A stretch of DNA of 33,565 nt from an uncultured Planctomycetales bacterium. Lineage in GTDB: Bacteria; Planctomycetota; Planctomycetia; Isosphaerales; Isosphaeraceae. Location of the stretch: positions 1 through 33,565 of the forward strand of contig CAIYJE010000103.1 in NCBI GenBank assembly GCA_903926465.1, read 5' to 3'. Below the pieces are notes generated by a model. That model was not told where the DNA came from. It did not search any database and worked only from the letters and a program-made list of their open reading frames with translations. Shown one piece after another: positions 1 to 9,767 of the stretch. Made by a program: the position numbers and the translations under genes. How positions within the stretch are numbered: position 1 is the first letter of the stretch; each line of letters starts with the position of its first letter.

Positions 1-428
1 CATGCGAGCAGACTTTGTTTTGGCCATGGCACGGATTCCTTGCGGTCGCGATAGTTTCTACCCTTGCTGTCCTCCAGCAAGCGGCAGAAATCACACCGGC
101 ACAATCATGCCAGATTACCTAAAATCGCGCAATCGCCCTGGACGATTATCAGGCGATTTTCAATTCGTTGGGGCTGGAAATGTTGCCAGTAATTGCAGAC
201 GTATGGGAATACGCAGCATGAATTCGAGCCTGGTACAAGGGTCAGGCCCTCAACCCAAATCATCTGGCATCCGTAGTCGAACGTGGTTGTGGTTTGTTCC
301 TGGCGAACGATATTCAGTTGAGGGTGTTCAGTAATATTCGGATGGAAGTCTTGAACTGATTGGCGTTTGGTCACGATCAAACGCAAAAATAGCTCAGTGA
401 CTTACATCCCGCTTACCTTCAAACCCGG
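1..428. other. gene-poor left edge
   Basis: I see no convincing gene here. The short open frames on both strands have no recognisable motif and no plausible start context. An inverted repeat with 8-bp arms (121-128 and 153-160) lies downstream of the minus-strand helicase gene and might act in its 3' region, but it has a long 24-nt loop and no clear T-tract. Confidence 0.5.
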
Positions 429-3400
429 TCACTTGCCGCCAAGTGAGAGACGGTCATCATCGGCATGAAGCTGGCCCCTGCGTAGCAACAGATTCACTTG
501 CTCATCAATGGCGGCCTTGATCTTGTTGCCTGTGCGTTGGAAGCCGAGTCGGCGAGACGTGGACTGAATCAGTTCATCGCGCGGAGTTGAGCCGCACTGC
601 TGGACGATTTCCACGAGCAACTCACAGATCTTGTGATCGGGAACATCCTCGATTTTTTGATACCAGGTTTGCTCAACATTCAATGACTTCGTAATCTTGA
701 CAGGATCGCTGGATGCCGGCTTGGAGACCTTGTGTGCAGCAATGGGCGGTTGCGACGATGCCGCAGCGTTCTGGACACGACTTTGCTGGTCCTGATAAGC
801 GGCGACAACGCGATCAAGCTGTCGGTTAGAGTCTCGCACCCAGTCGGTGGACCAGATCCGCACGATTCTCCAGCCCAGGTTCTCTAAAACCGCCTGACGT
901 AGCCGGTCTCGATCGCGTGCAGTCGCAGAGCTATGGTAGGTCGCTCCATCGCATTCGATTCCTAGTAAGAATCGACCCGGCTGTTTGGGGTCAACCAGGG
1001 CCAGGTCAATTCGGTAGCCACTGCAGCCCACCTGTCTACGAACTTCCAAACCCCTGGAAGCCAAGGCCGCGGCAACTTGCTGCTCGAATGGTGAGTCATA
1101 GTCATGCTCACCCACGCTGGTAATGTCGCCGATCAGGGCCGATACGCCACGCTCTGCATATTCCAGATAGGCTCGCATGAGCTTGACACCGAGCGCAGCG
1201 GTTTTGGACAGGTCGATATCCAGATATCTCATGGATGCAAGGACCAGCATTTCTTGTCGTGCTCTGGTAACCGCAACGTTCAACCTCCGTTCGCCTCCCG
1301 TCCGGTTCAGTGGTCCAAATCGCATTGGAATACGGCCCTCGGCCGTTGTACCGTACCCAATGCTCAAGAAGATCACGTCACGCTCATCGCCCTGCACGTT
1401 CTCCAGATTTTTCACAAAGAACGGCTCACGTGTTTCTGCGCTAAATGCCCCTTCAACAGACGGGTCGCTTCGTCGAAGTTTTTCGACCTCATCCTGGATC
1501 GCTTGCTGCTGACGCTGGCTGAAGGCAATCACGCCCAGGGAAAGATCGCCCCGATGACGAAAATGCTCCATGATCAATTCTGCCATGCGGCGAGCTTCCA
1601 CTTCGTTAAAGCCTCCACCACCTCCAGCTTTCCAGCGCCCTGCGGGCAGATGTTCGAATCGAACCGCCGGCACCGATCCCGTATCTTCGACACTGGGGAA
1701 TGTAACCAGCTCACTACTGTAGATGTTTCGATTCGAGAACGCGATCAGCCCTTCACGGCGACTGCGGTAATGCCAGCGCAATCGTTTTCTTGGCATTCCC
1801 AGGCTACTACACTTATCCAAAATGCTGTCATAGTCAGAAAGGGAGTCTTCTGGCTCCAGATCGTCATCCGAAGTTTCAGAATCCGAGGCTGCCCGCTCAA
1901 AGAAGCTGGTCGGCGGGAGCTGTTTCTGGTCTCCGGCAACAATCAATTGAGAACCACGATAGATGGCACAAATGGCATCAAAGGGGCGCACCTGAGAAGC
2001 CTCGTCAAAAATGACGAGGTCAAAACGGATCTTTGGGCTGTCGAGATAGGTGCTGACAGCAAGCGGGCTCATCATCAGGCAGGGCTTCAGCCTGAGAAGC
2101 TTCTCTGGGACTTTTGCAAAAAGCTGGCGAAGAGGCAAATGCCGGCGCTTCTTTTCAACCTCTCTCATCAAAATTCCAAGCTCGGAACTTGAAGGGACGT
2201 CGGTCCCAAACACACGCGGCCGGTCACTATCGTTCAGCCGTTTCTGGCGGATCCGGCCGGTGGCGTACTCAATCGACTTCTGATCGATCTGTCTGAACTC
2301 CTCGATCTTACGCTCATGGTCTTGAACGCTGAATCGGCCAAGACTGGTCGACTGGTCGCTTGCCCAGCCAAGCCAGGATCCATAAAACCGTTTAAGGTAG
2401 GCATCTCGGGCGCGCAAGGCTGAAAAAGAACCGTTGCCAATCTCTTCAAGCAGGACCCCAAGACCGTTTTCAGCCATGCGATCTTTGAGTGAGCGGAACT
2501 TGAGCCATCCCTCGATCTCACCTAGCCGGGAGGTGAGTCCAGTGAGCCAGTTTGTGAGGAGTTCTGGCGGTGCGCCCTGGATCGTATGTCCAAGTACAGA
2601 TCGGGCGTCTGGTTCAAACAAGGTCTCAAGAAATGTCATCGCTTGCTGGAATGCAAGGGTGACGCTGCTTACCCATTGCTGAATTGCCTGGTTGAGTTTG
2701 GGCCGCAGCTCAACATCCGTGGCGGCAACCACCAGGCAGCGGGGAAGGCGGTTGTTGTGGCGAACCAAGAGTTTTAGCAACCACTTCGCCTGGTTTCCTT
2801 CAATCGTCCAGTCTCGCTCTCGGACCACTTTTGGTGCATCGCTGATCTGCAAGGACTTGGATATTTGAGAGATTCTTGATCCTGTTTGTGTGAGTGTGGC
2901 CAAGCTTTGAATCCGCGGCCTGAGGTCGCTGAGGGGCAGGTCATGGCGTGGCATGAGCTGGTTGACTGTTGCTTCAAGCAGGCTGACTCGTTTTTGAATC
3001 CTTGCAGACTGTTCTTCGAGCCATGCCAGCAATTCCACCGTGGAGAGTTTGCGTTGGCCCTGGTTAATTATCTTTTCAGGGTCGAGAATCGCTTGAGCCG
3101 TCTGGAAGGCATTCTTGCTGGCTTGGGTTGCAGATGTCAGCCGACCCATGGCTTCACGAAACGAGGTGAGGTCAAGCAACGCAGGATTGATAAGGATTTG
3201 CTTCAATTCTGGAAAGAAGTTCACAAGGCGCATGAGTTTTTCGGTCGCTTCCAGGCGTGACTGGGTCTCTCTCCAGTCAATTTCTCCCGAGCTTGTGGAG
3301 ACGAGGCCATCTGGAAACTGTTCCGCGACGGTTTTGATGTAGCTCACGCGTCGGTGATACTCGGCTAGTTTGGCCATATCCAAGAACAGTTGTTCGGTGG

Positions 3401-5795
3401 CTGGCAGGCCCGACGCGTAATACGACTGAATTTGGTTCTTGAGTGCCCCCCAGCGAGGCAAGAACCTTTTCCAGAAGACCGTGTAGCCGTTGGTCTGGGC
3501 TGCCACTGTTGCCGCCGACGGTTCCAGTGCGCCCGGCAGCATGCGTTCAAGCAGGTTAAGACGGCACTCCCGGAGTTCCGGTTCTTCTTTCAGACATTTT
3601 TCAACATAGCGAGAGATTTCAGCCCGCTTCTCAGTATCAATCCAGGCAGGTCGAAGTGGTCCAACACCGTCGAGAATCCCGAGCAAGGCCGTGACCGTTC
3701 CAATTCCATTGGCTGCCAGTGGTTTCGGTTTTGCGCCCAGGCTTCTCAGGGCCATATCCAGGGCTTCAATATTGGCCCGGAAACAGTGGGTCAGGTTTTG
3801 AATGGTCTGGAGCCGAACCTGCTCGAAGTCACGCAACGCGATTAAAGAATTCTGGCCGTGGGGTAGAAAGCCGTTGGGTTCAGGCTGGTCAATGAGTTCC
3901 ATGCTGATTGGGCATTGATCTTCCCCCAAGGCGTCAGGGCGAAACTCGGGCAACGCTTCTTGAGCCCGGCGATACTCTTGGGTTACGGAATCGAGCTCTT
4001 GGTAAGCAGCCGCCAGAGTGCTGGGATTCCCGCTCAACCAGTCGGCCGGCAGGGTTGGAAACTCAGGAACGCCACGGGCGATATCAAGGGCTTTGAGCCA
4101 GTCTCTAACTCCGCTGTCCTGTTCCACGAACCCGGCTTGAATGAGGGGCCCTGAAGCCTCGGTCCACTGGCCGAGCACTTCAGAAAGCACGCTAAAATGC
4201 CGCTCAATATCCCCGCGCAGGTTCAGTGATGCCGAGCGAATGGTAAGAGCTTGCCAGGGATGGCTCGATTGGTTTTCTGCAACTTCAGCAACGTCGTTCA
4301 GTTCGGATAGCAGGGCGTCTTGGAGCCGCAAATGCTCGCGTGTGATCCGTTCTGGTTGATCAATCGTGCAAAGGGAGATTGGCCCTTCGGGAATTTTGGA
4401 GAGTTGGGCCTGTACTTCAAACGGGGAGAGCCCGAGTGGTTCAAGTTTCTGGTGCAATTGTTTGACGTAAGCATTCAATTCGCCGCGCCGTTCAAATAAT
4501 AAGGCGAGTTCGTTTTCTCGGTCTTGATATTGCTCTGGGGGCAGGCTCAGGCATCGCCCCAGTTCTGTGATCACCTGTCGCTTATTCGCGTTGTGGCTGT
4601 GGCAATCAAGGCAGAAATCGCCCAGGTTCCGGTCGTCGAGGCGCCGTTTGACGACTTCGAGCGCGGCCGCTTTTTCGCTGACAAAGAGCACGGTTTTTCC
4701 TGCGGCCACACTTTCTGCAATGATATTGGCAATGGTTTGAGATTTACCGGTACCGGGCGGGCCGTCAAGAATCAGGCTCACCCCGCGCTTGGCGGCCTCA
4801 ATGGCTTCGTGCTGGCTACTATCACAGTCCAGAATATGGAAGGTGTTTTGTGGATGCGTTTTTTCGTCGAGATCGCTGGCCCTGGGTATACCTTCAGGAA
4901 GCGAGACCTGGGCCAGGTCGTCACCAGCAATGGCGCGGCATAACGGGTGTGCGGCAATAAGCTCGCTGTTCTTGCCCAGGTCCTCCCACATGGCGATCTT
5001 CTGAAAGCTGAAAATGCTCAGCACAACGTCATCAATCACCTTCCAGCGTGGCTGGTTGCGTACCGCGTATTGTACCGCCGCGTAATAGGTTGTTCTCCAG
5101 TTGGGAGAGTCGATTGTCTCTTGTTCAGGCGGGAGCGGCAGCCTGATTTTAAACTCGTCTTGAAGCAACTGCGCAAGTGTATGGTTGGCAATAACCTCTT
5201 CGTCCTGGAGCTTCATTTCCCAGGGCGATCGGATATCTTCGCGACTCAGTTCGACGGGCAAGAGTAAGAGCGGTGAAAGAATCGGTACGTCACTCTCTGG
5301 AGACGCGAACCACTCAAGCAACCCGAACGCAAGAAACAGCGTGGGTACGCCCTGTTCACTCAAGGATTCGGCGGCCTGGTTGGCCAGTCGATCGAGACTG
5401 GTCTTCAAAGGCTTGTCCGCCAGCTCTGTCAGGAGATGGTTCTCCTTCAGGCGTTTCGAAGTCAGGCATTGTTCAAGCACCAGGCGGCTGCGATTGAGGG
5501 CAGGCTTCTCAGACCGCATGAGCGGTAAGAGGTCTGATTCCAGAGGGCCTGAGTGAAATTCTTCATCACCAGGCTTCGCTTCAGGGTCATGACCCAGCAG
5601 GTCTTCTCGCCGAATGAAGGTCAGGGTTGCGTTGGAGCTCAGAAGTGACTGCCAGACCTGCTCCGCGTCTGGATGGGCGATCTTGAACGATCCAGTTCGA
5701 TTGAGCTTCAGGCTGATCAGGCGATTTCGCTTGGAGGTATCTAGCAACTGGCTTCGCCACTGCTCAATCGTTTCAGACAGATCTCGGCCCATCAT
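429..5795 (-). CDS. giant DUF4011-type SF1 helicase with Vsr-like nuclease domain
   Basis: A 1788-residue cytosolic protein. The N-terminal region matches my memory of DUF4011 proteins. The Walker A motif GPPGTGKSQT lies near residue 344 and the Walker B-type motif DEAS near 1265, followed by GDQKQLPP and VQGDERD. The motif VI-like stretch LNVAVTRAR is near 1507, so the ATPase is of the UvrD/Upf1-like superfamily 1 (AAA_11/AAA_12). A PD-(D/E)XK domain of the MTES_1575/Vsr type follows at about 1590-1660, with IDLALVD, GIECDG, the YH of ATYH, and a GWRIVRIW strand. The last 80 residues resemble the DUF3320 C-terminal domain seen in the same family. All motor and nuclease motifs appear intact. 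Family members are often found near defence genes, so a role in nucleic-acid surveillance is plausible but inferred. The gene stands alone, divergent from the ParB-like gene. The start is the ATG at 5795; the adjacent upstream ATG-like codons are not clearly better. Confidence 0.88.
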   Translation of the reverse strand: MMGRDLSETIEQWRSQLLDTSKRNRLISLKLNRTGSFKIAHPDAEQVWQSLLSSNATLTFIRREDLLGHDPEAKPGDEEFHSGPLESDLLPLMRSEKPALNRSRLVLEQCLTSKRLKENHLLTELADKPLKTSLDRLANQAAESLSEQGVPTLFLAFGLLEWFASPESDVPILSPLLLLPVELSREDIRSPWEMKLQDEEVIANHTLAQLLQDEFKIRLPLPPEQETIDSPNWRTTYYAAVQYAVRNQPRWKVIDDVVLSIFSFQKIAMWEDLGKNSELIAAHPLCRAIAGDDLAQVSLPEGIPRASDLDEKTHPQNTFHILDCDSSQHEAIEAAKRGVSLILDGPPGTGKSQTIANIIAESVAAGKTVLFVSEKAAALEVVKRRLDDRNLGDFCLDCHSHNANKRQVITELGRCLSLPPEQYQDRENELALLFERRGELNAYVKQLHQKLEPLGLSPFEVQAQLSKIPEGPISLCTIDQPERITREHLRLQDALLSELNDVAEVAENQSSHPWQALTIRSASLNLRGDIERHFSVLSEVLGQWTEASGPLIQAGFVEQDSGVRDWLKALDIARGVPEFPTLPADWLSGNPSTLAAAYQELDSVTQEYRRAQEALPEFRPDALGEDQCPISMELIDQPEPNGFLPHGQNSLIALRDFEQVRLQTIQNLTHCFRANIEALDMALRSLGAKPKPLAANGIGTVTALLGILDGVGPLRPAWIDTEKRAEISRYVEKCLKEEPELRECRLNLLERMLPGALEPSAATVAAQTNGYTVFWKRFLPRWGALKNQIQSYYASGLPATEQLFLDMAKLAEYHRRVSYIKTVAEQFPDGLVSTSSGEIDWRETQSRLEATEKLMRLVNFFPELKQILINPALLDLTSFREAMGRLTSATQASKNAFQTAQAILDPEKIINQGQRKLSTVELLAWLEEQSARIQKRVSLLEATVNQLMPRHDLPLSDLRPRIQSLATLTQTGSRISQISKSLQISDAPKVVRERDWTIEGNQAKWLLKLLVRHNNRLPRCLVVAATDVELRPKLNQAIQQWVSSVTLAFQQAMTFLETLFEPDARSVLGHTIQGAPPELLTNWLTGLTSRLGEIEGWLKFRSLKDRMAENGLGVLLEEIGNGSFSALRARDAYLKRFYGSWLGWASDQSTSLGRFSVQDHERKIEEFRQIDQKSIEYATGRIRQKRLNDSDRPRVFGTDVPSSSELGILMREVEKKRRHLPLRQLFAKVPEKLLRLKPCLMMSPLAVSTYLDSPKIRFDLVIFDEASQVRPFDAICAIYRGSQLIVAGDQKQLPPTSFFERAASDSETSDDDLEPEDSLSDYDSILDKCSSLGMPRKRLRWHYRSRREGLIAFSNRNIYSSELVTFPSVEDTGSVPAVRFEHLPAGRWKAGGGGGFNEVEARRMAELIMEHFRHRGDLSLGVIAFSQRQQQAIQDEVEKLRRSDPSVEGAFSAETREPFFVKNLENVQGDERDVIFLSIGYGTTAEGRIPMRFGPLNRTGGERRLNVAVTRARQEMLVLASMRYLDIDLSKTAALGVKLMRAYLEYAERGVSALIGDITSVGEHDYDSPFEQQVAAALASRGLEVRRQVGCSGYRIDLALVDPKQPGRFLLGIECDGATYHSSATARDRDRLRQAVLENLGWRIVRIWSTDWVRDSNRQLDRVVAAYQDQQSRVQNAAASSQPPIAAHKVSKPASSDPVKITKSLNVEQTWYQKIEDVPDHKICELLVEIVQQCGSTPRDELIQSTSRRLGFQRTGNKIKAAIDEQVNLLLRRGQLHADDDRLSLGGK

Positions 5796-6610
5796 AGAGC
5801 CCTTTCCTGTTCATCGACCCCAGACAGATTCACAATTTGACCAAGTTTAGCCTGGAAGCCAGTGGAAGAAAACCAACCAGCTTCCAGAAACATGACCATT
5901 GACGCTGTCATCCGCCGTGGTACTGCTAAACGCCAGGGTTTATGCCCTCTTTTGACATCCCCAGCAGAAATACGATCCGCGCTCTCTGGACGAAAACCTC
6001 GAATCTTATTGATCGAGAAATCTGGATGCAATGCCTACTATCGGCGATGGATGCCCATGCTCCAGTCCCCCGAGCCGTAGCAATTCTTGAGGCGGTGGAT
6101 TGGGGCAAAGAGAACCTTGGGATGCCCATCTAGCGAGTGTTTAAAAACGGCCATGTGCATCAGGGGCTCAAACTCGCCATCGCACGCGGAATTCGAACCG
6201 ATGCCATACGCAATGTTGGCTCCGGGCAAATTGAGAAATGCTGACCTTGGCCGCCAGTGCTTCTCTGGAAGCTGGTCTCTTACAGCCGTCGGATAGGATT
6301 TTCAGTCAGCGATCGCCTGGGCGGAAACACCCCGTGAAGCTTCCAGCAACGCCCAAAGCCTTGGGGCCTGGTCGAAAAAAGTTTTCTGGACGCAATTGCC
6401 AACGCCATAAAGCGTTGCGTGAAGTAGAGGCTCGCCGGGACCGACTTTCTTTGAGATTCTTGTTCGTTTTTAGGCGCCAGGCGCATCTTAAGAGAAACGG
6501 GTTCGCTTGCAATCGTCCGATTCGGTGTTCGTTGGTTCGTGCTGAACAACACCGCAAGGGGCGGCGGGCGGGTCCAATCTTCGACCTGAATAGCCAAGGT
6601 GTGGTTCAAG
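5796..6610. other. 0.8 kb gap between divergent genes
   Basis: No open frame here shows recognisable domains or normal codon texture, and the frames overlap on both strands without a winner. The gap must carry the promoters for the helicase (leftward) and the ParB-like gene (rightward), but I cannot pick a convincing -35/-10 pair. A small imperfect inverted repeat (CCAG-t-GCTTC ... GAAGC-TGG) lies around 6254-6275. The stretch could be a decayed gene; I cannot identify one. Confidence 0.45.
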
Positions 6611-7918
6611 ATGCCCAACGCCACTGAGACATGTTTGGATCTAGCCGAGCGACTACACCCGTATCAGTTTTTTCAGGACCTCGCCCCCGATGATTTTGAG
6701 CTTCTGAAGGAAGACATCCGGCTGCGCGGAGTTCAGACCGCCATCGAGATGACGGCCGAGGGAGAGATTCTGGATGGGCATCAGCGGCATCGGGCCTGCC
6801 AGGAACTGGGCATCATCGCCTTTCCTCGTCGGATCATCTTGGGGCTTGATGAGGATGGCAAGATCCATCATGCAATCAAAGCCAATTGCCTTCGACGGCA
6901 GTTGAGTCGCCGGCAGCGCCGAGATCTGATTGTGGGTGAATTGAAACGGAACCCCAGTCAGTCTAACAGGTTACTGGCCGAGCTGATTGGCGTGGATAAG
7001 AACACAATCCAGAGTGTTCGCAAGGAACTTGAGTCAGGTGGTGAAATTCACCACGTGGGTGCACGCGATGGTCGCGACGGCAAAATCTATCGCCCCTCAA
7101 GCATTTATGCCCCCACCCCGCAAGAAGCACGCAAGGCCCAAAGATTACTCACCCGCCTGGGAGACGACATTCCGGAAGGAAGGCAAATGAGCCTTGGCGG
7201 CGCCTCGGCACTTTTGCATAAAAAGAAACGAGCTCGCATCAATTCCATCATGCCGCCAATCGCTCCACGGCCTGGTGAGTTCAAGATCTGCCATCAGGAA
7301 TTTCAGAGTCGTGGTCCTGATATCCTCGACCATTCGGCCGACCTGGTCTTCACGCGTCCGTGCCCAGACCAAGTTCAAGATTCACTCTGGGAAGAGCTTG
7401 CTCGCTTCGCATCGTGCGTGCTCAAGCCGGGCGCGTTGCTGGTTGCCTCTGTTGAGCAAGCTAATCTGGCCCAGGCGCTTTATTCATTATCTCAGCATTT
7501 GAAGTATGTCACTTGCCTTGTGGCCTTTGAAAACCCGCAACCAAGACGATTGCCGGGTCAGGGCATTGTCTACCGCTGGAAGCCACTTTTGATCTTCAGC
7601 CTGGGTTTGTCTGAAGTTGGGCCGGCGTTGTTGGAAGCGTTTGAAGCTCAGAAGCAGATGGGCTTGGGGCGTGAACCAGACCCCGAACTCGAAGCCGCCA
7701 TGCAGTGTGTTCGTGCATTGGTGAAGCCCGGGAGTTTGGTGATTGATCCCTGCATGAACGCAGGAACAATTGCAGAAGCCGCGATCCGAAATGGGATGTC
7801 GTTCCAAGGATATGAAAGCAATGTCAATCTTTACCAGCAGGCAAAGCGCAGGCTGGAAGCCACAATCCAGACGTCAGAAACCATGACTCAACCGAAACCG
7901 GGTCCAGTTCCAGTGTGA
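6611..7918 (+). CDS. ParB-like nuclease/HTH protein fused to a degenerate beta-class DNA methyltransferase domain
   Basis: About 435 residues from the ATG at 6611; a GTG at 6599 would add four. Residues 10-95 form a ParB/sulfiredoxin-like domain, with EILDGHQRHRACQELG at about 52-67. A helix-turn-helix follows at about 120-141 (LLAELIGVDKNTIQSVRKEL) and then a GEIHHVG...GRDGKIY tail, as in phage and plasmid ParB-methylase proteins. The C-terminal 200 residues have the layout of a beta-class adenine/cytosine methyltransferase. The place expected for motif IV (DPPY) reads TRPCP at 248-252, and motif I (DPFxGSGT) reads DPCMNAGT at 379-386. The catalytic Asp and Tyr of DPPY are therefore missing, and the domain may bind SAM or DNA without methylating. 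The gene ends 418 bp before the GTPase gene and reads the same way. A DNA-binding, perhaps regulatory, role is inferred. Confidence 0.75.
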   Translation: MPNATETCLDLAERLHPYQFFQDLAPDDFELLKEDIRLRGVQTAIEMTAEGEILDGHQRHRACQELGIIAFPRRIILGLDEDGKIHHAIKANCLRRQLSRRQRRDLIVGELKRNPSQSNRLLAELIGVDKNTIQSVRKELESGGEIHHVGARDGRDGKIYRPSSIYAPTPQEARKAQRLLTRLGDDIPEGRQMSLGGASALLHKKKRARINSIMPPIAPRPGEFKICHQEFQSRGPDILDHSADLVFTRPCPDQVQDSLWEELARFASCVLKPGALLVASVEQANLAQALYSLSQHLKYVTCLVAFENPQPRRLPGQGIVYRWKPLLIFSLGLSEVGPALLEAFEAQKQMGLGREPDPELEAAMQCVRALVKPGSLVIDPCMNAGTIAEAAIRNGMSFQGYESNVNLYQQAKRRLEATIQTSETMTQPKPGPVPV

Positions 7919-8336
7919 TGCCTGTATCAGGTTTTGATGTCGTTTTTCCGTCTCCCTCAGCATTCAGACTTTCCACAAACCTTGAACGCAATGAGCTGAA
8001 TTTCAATGATCTGCAAGCTGTTGCATCACGCAAGATTCACTGGCGGATCCAATGCAGTCATGCATGGTGGGCTTGGCCAGAAAACGTGTGTGGCACCTTA
8101 TTTTTCAAATATCATCCAACGGTGTCTTGAATGTGGATGCTTCTGTCTGGTACTGTTCTTGTGTCAATGTATTGTGTCATTGGTGATCATTTATTATTTG
8201 CAAACACGTCGGGGGTTGTGCGACCTGAGGGTTGTGCATTGTCATCGTGTTCTAACGTGATGACCTGGTCAGCGTGTTCGCACACATTTCTGAATATTGT
8301 TCCGTACTCCTCGCCTTCTGGTAAGTAAGCCGTTTT
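7919..8336. promoter_or_regulatory. leader region of the GTPase-GAP1 cluster
   Basis: No gene is visible in these 418 bp, which are more AT-rich than the flanking coding DNA. Because the following four genes are closely spaced, this is the likely site of their promoter. An 11-bp palindrome TGACCTGGTCA (8261-8271) sits 65 bp before the first start codon and could be a short operator. It is too short to be persuasive alone, and I find no clear sigma-70 promoter. Confidence 0.35.
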
Positions 8337-9671
8337 ATGAGCCCACCCACCGCCAAGAACAAGAATCAGTCACGCCTTCTGAGTCAGGTAAGTTGCCCTC
8401 ATTGCTGGGCAATATTTCCGCCAGAGCAGGTTTTGTGGATTGCCGAGCATGCCTCAATGCTTGGTGATAGCAAGCTTGGCCCAGAGCAGGCCAGGCGCTT
8501 TTTGCCTAGCCGGTTCAATGTTGCAGGAGAGGCGATCGACGCCTCTGGCCAGGCCTGTCGCTCGCTGGCGTGTCCCTTCTGCCACCTGGCAATCCCACGT
8601 TCTGTGCTTGAAATTGAGCCGCTGTTTCTTTCGGTTTTGGGAGCGCCGGCGAGCGGGAAATCGTTTTACCTGTCTTCGCTAACGTGGACGCTCAGGAATT
8701 TATTGCCGCACACGTTCCGGGTTTCATTCACAGACGCTGATCCCGGCTATAATCGCGCACTCAATGCCAGTGAAGAATCGCTCTTTTTGAATGCCCAGGG
8801 AGATCAGTTGACTCCCCTGGGCGGCCTCATTCGCAAGACCGAGCTTCAGGGCGAACTCTACAGCACGGTATTGAGTGGCGGGCATGTGGTGAACTACGTG
8901 CGGCCCTCGCTGTTTATCGTCCGTCCTCAGGCGGGGCACCGCATGGCCCATGAAACGGGTTCGCTGACCCGGTCCATTGCGCTATATGACAATGCCGGTG
9001 AGCACTTTGAGCCCGGGCAAGATACGTCAACGCAGCCGGTAACCCGGCACCTGGCGCATTCGCGGGCACTCTTTTTCCTGTATGACCCCACGCAAGACCC
9101 TCGGTTTCGAGTGGCTGAAAAGGGGGGCCGACCGGCGGCTGGCGGCCGTTTTGGCCGTCAGGAAACGATTCTGAACGAGGCCGCCGCCCGAATTCGCAAG
9201 CATACGCAGCTTCGGCCAACTGATCAGATCGACCGCCCGTTGCTGGTCTTGCTTTCCAAGTGTGATACCTGGCTTCACCGGGTACGGGCTGCCGGGTTCG
9301 ATGCGCCGTACTTGCACTCGCCTGGAGATCCGGTGCCGGGCCTGGATCAGGATGCAATTCTTCGGGTTTCCGAATCGCTCAGAACCATGTTGCTGGATGT
9401 TGGTCCGGAAGTGGTGGCCGCTGCCGAAGAGTTTTCCAGCGATGTGATTTACTTCCCGGTGAGTGCGCTCGGGAGCAAGCTGGAGACCGACCCGAAAACC
9501 GGACTCACGTCGATCCGGCCAACCTCCATTGAGCCGCAGGGGGTAGCTGTTCCCATGCTGTATGCCTTGGCCCGCACGGTGCCTGGACTGGTGTCTCGGC
9601 TTGGCCGCCGGCCACGACCGGCCGACCAGCCGTCTGCCGGTCAGCGTTCGGGTGCTACTGCCCGCGCATGA
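8337..9671 (+). CDS. zinc-ribbon TRAFAC-like GTPase of a GTPase-GAP1 system
   Basis: A 444-residue soluble protein. The first 85 residues carry a split zinc ribbon, CPHC at 20-23 and CPFC at 79-82. The P-loop GAPASGKS is at 102-109. A strand ending in DNAG at about 218-221 fits G3 (DxxG). SKCD at about 307-310 fits the G4 base-specificity motif, and SAL at about 376-378 fits G5. The last 30 residues are a Pro/Arg/Gly-rich tail. This zinc ribbon plus P-loop layout, followed directly by a GAP1-N2 gene, matches the GTPase partner in systems that Aravind and colleagues predicted as biological conflict or signalling modules. The protein is expected to be a nucleotide-dependent switch in the cytosol. 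The ATG at 8337 lacks a strong Shine-Dalgarno sequence, which is common in planctomycetes. It is the first gene of a four-gene plus-strand run, 96 bp before the next start. Confidence 0.78.
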   Translation: MSPPTAKNKNQSRLLSQVSCPHCWAIFPPEQVLWIAEHASMLGDSKLGPEQARRFLPSRFNVAGEAIDASGQACRSLACPFCHLAIPRSVLEIEPLFLSVLGAPASGKSFYLSSLTWTLRNLLPHTFRVSFTDADPGYNRALNASEESLFLNAQGDQLTPLGGLIRKTELQGELYSTVLSGGHVVNYVRPSLFIVRPQAGHRMAHETGSLTRSIALYDNAGEHFEPGQDTSTQPVTRHLAHSRALFFLYDPTQDPRFRVAEKGGRPAAGGRFGRQETILNEAAARIRKHTQLRPTDQIDRPLLVLLSKCDTWLHRVRAAGFDAPYLHSPGDPVPGLDQDAILRVSESLRTMLLDVGPEVVAAAEEFSSDVIYFPVSALGSKLETDPKTGLTSIRPTSIEPQGVAVPMLYALARTVPGLVSRLGRRPRPADQPSAGQRSGATARA

Positions 9672-9767
9672 CCACGGCTTGCCGCTGGTTGTTAGCTGGT
9701 GCTTGATGTTGTCCATCGGATCTCTGGATTTGAACATTCTCTGGACTGTGCTGGGACGGAAGTTGCT

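Noticed and set aside
1104-2192. 362-codon plus-strand frame opposite the helicase
   Set aside because: Helicase motifs lie on the minus strand through this stretch; the plus translation is low in recognisable content.
6180-6205. tRNA T-arm-like GGTTCGAAT on the minus strand
   Set aside because: The bases flanking the loop do not form a T-stem and no acceptor or anticodon arms can be built around it.
6238-6627. Plus- and minus-strand open frames in the 5.8-6.6 kb gap
   Set aside because: Neither strand shows a recognisable domain, signal peptide or consistent codon bias, and they overlap the ParB-like start.
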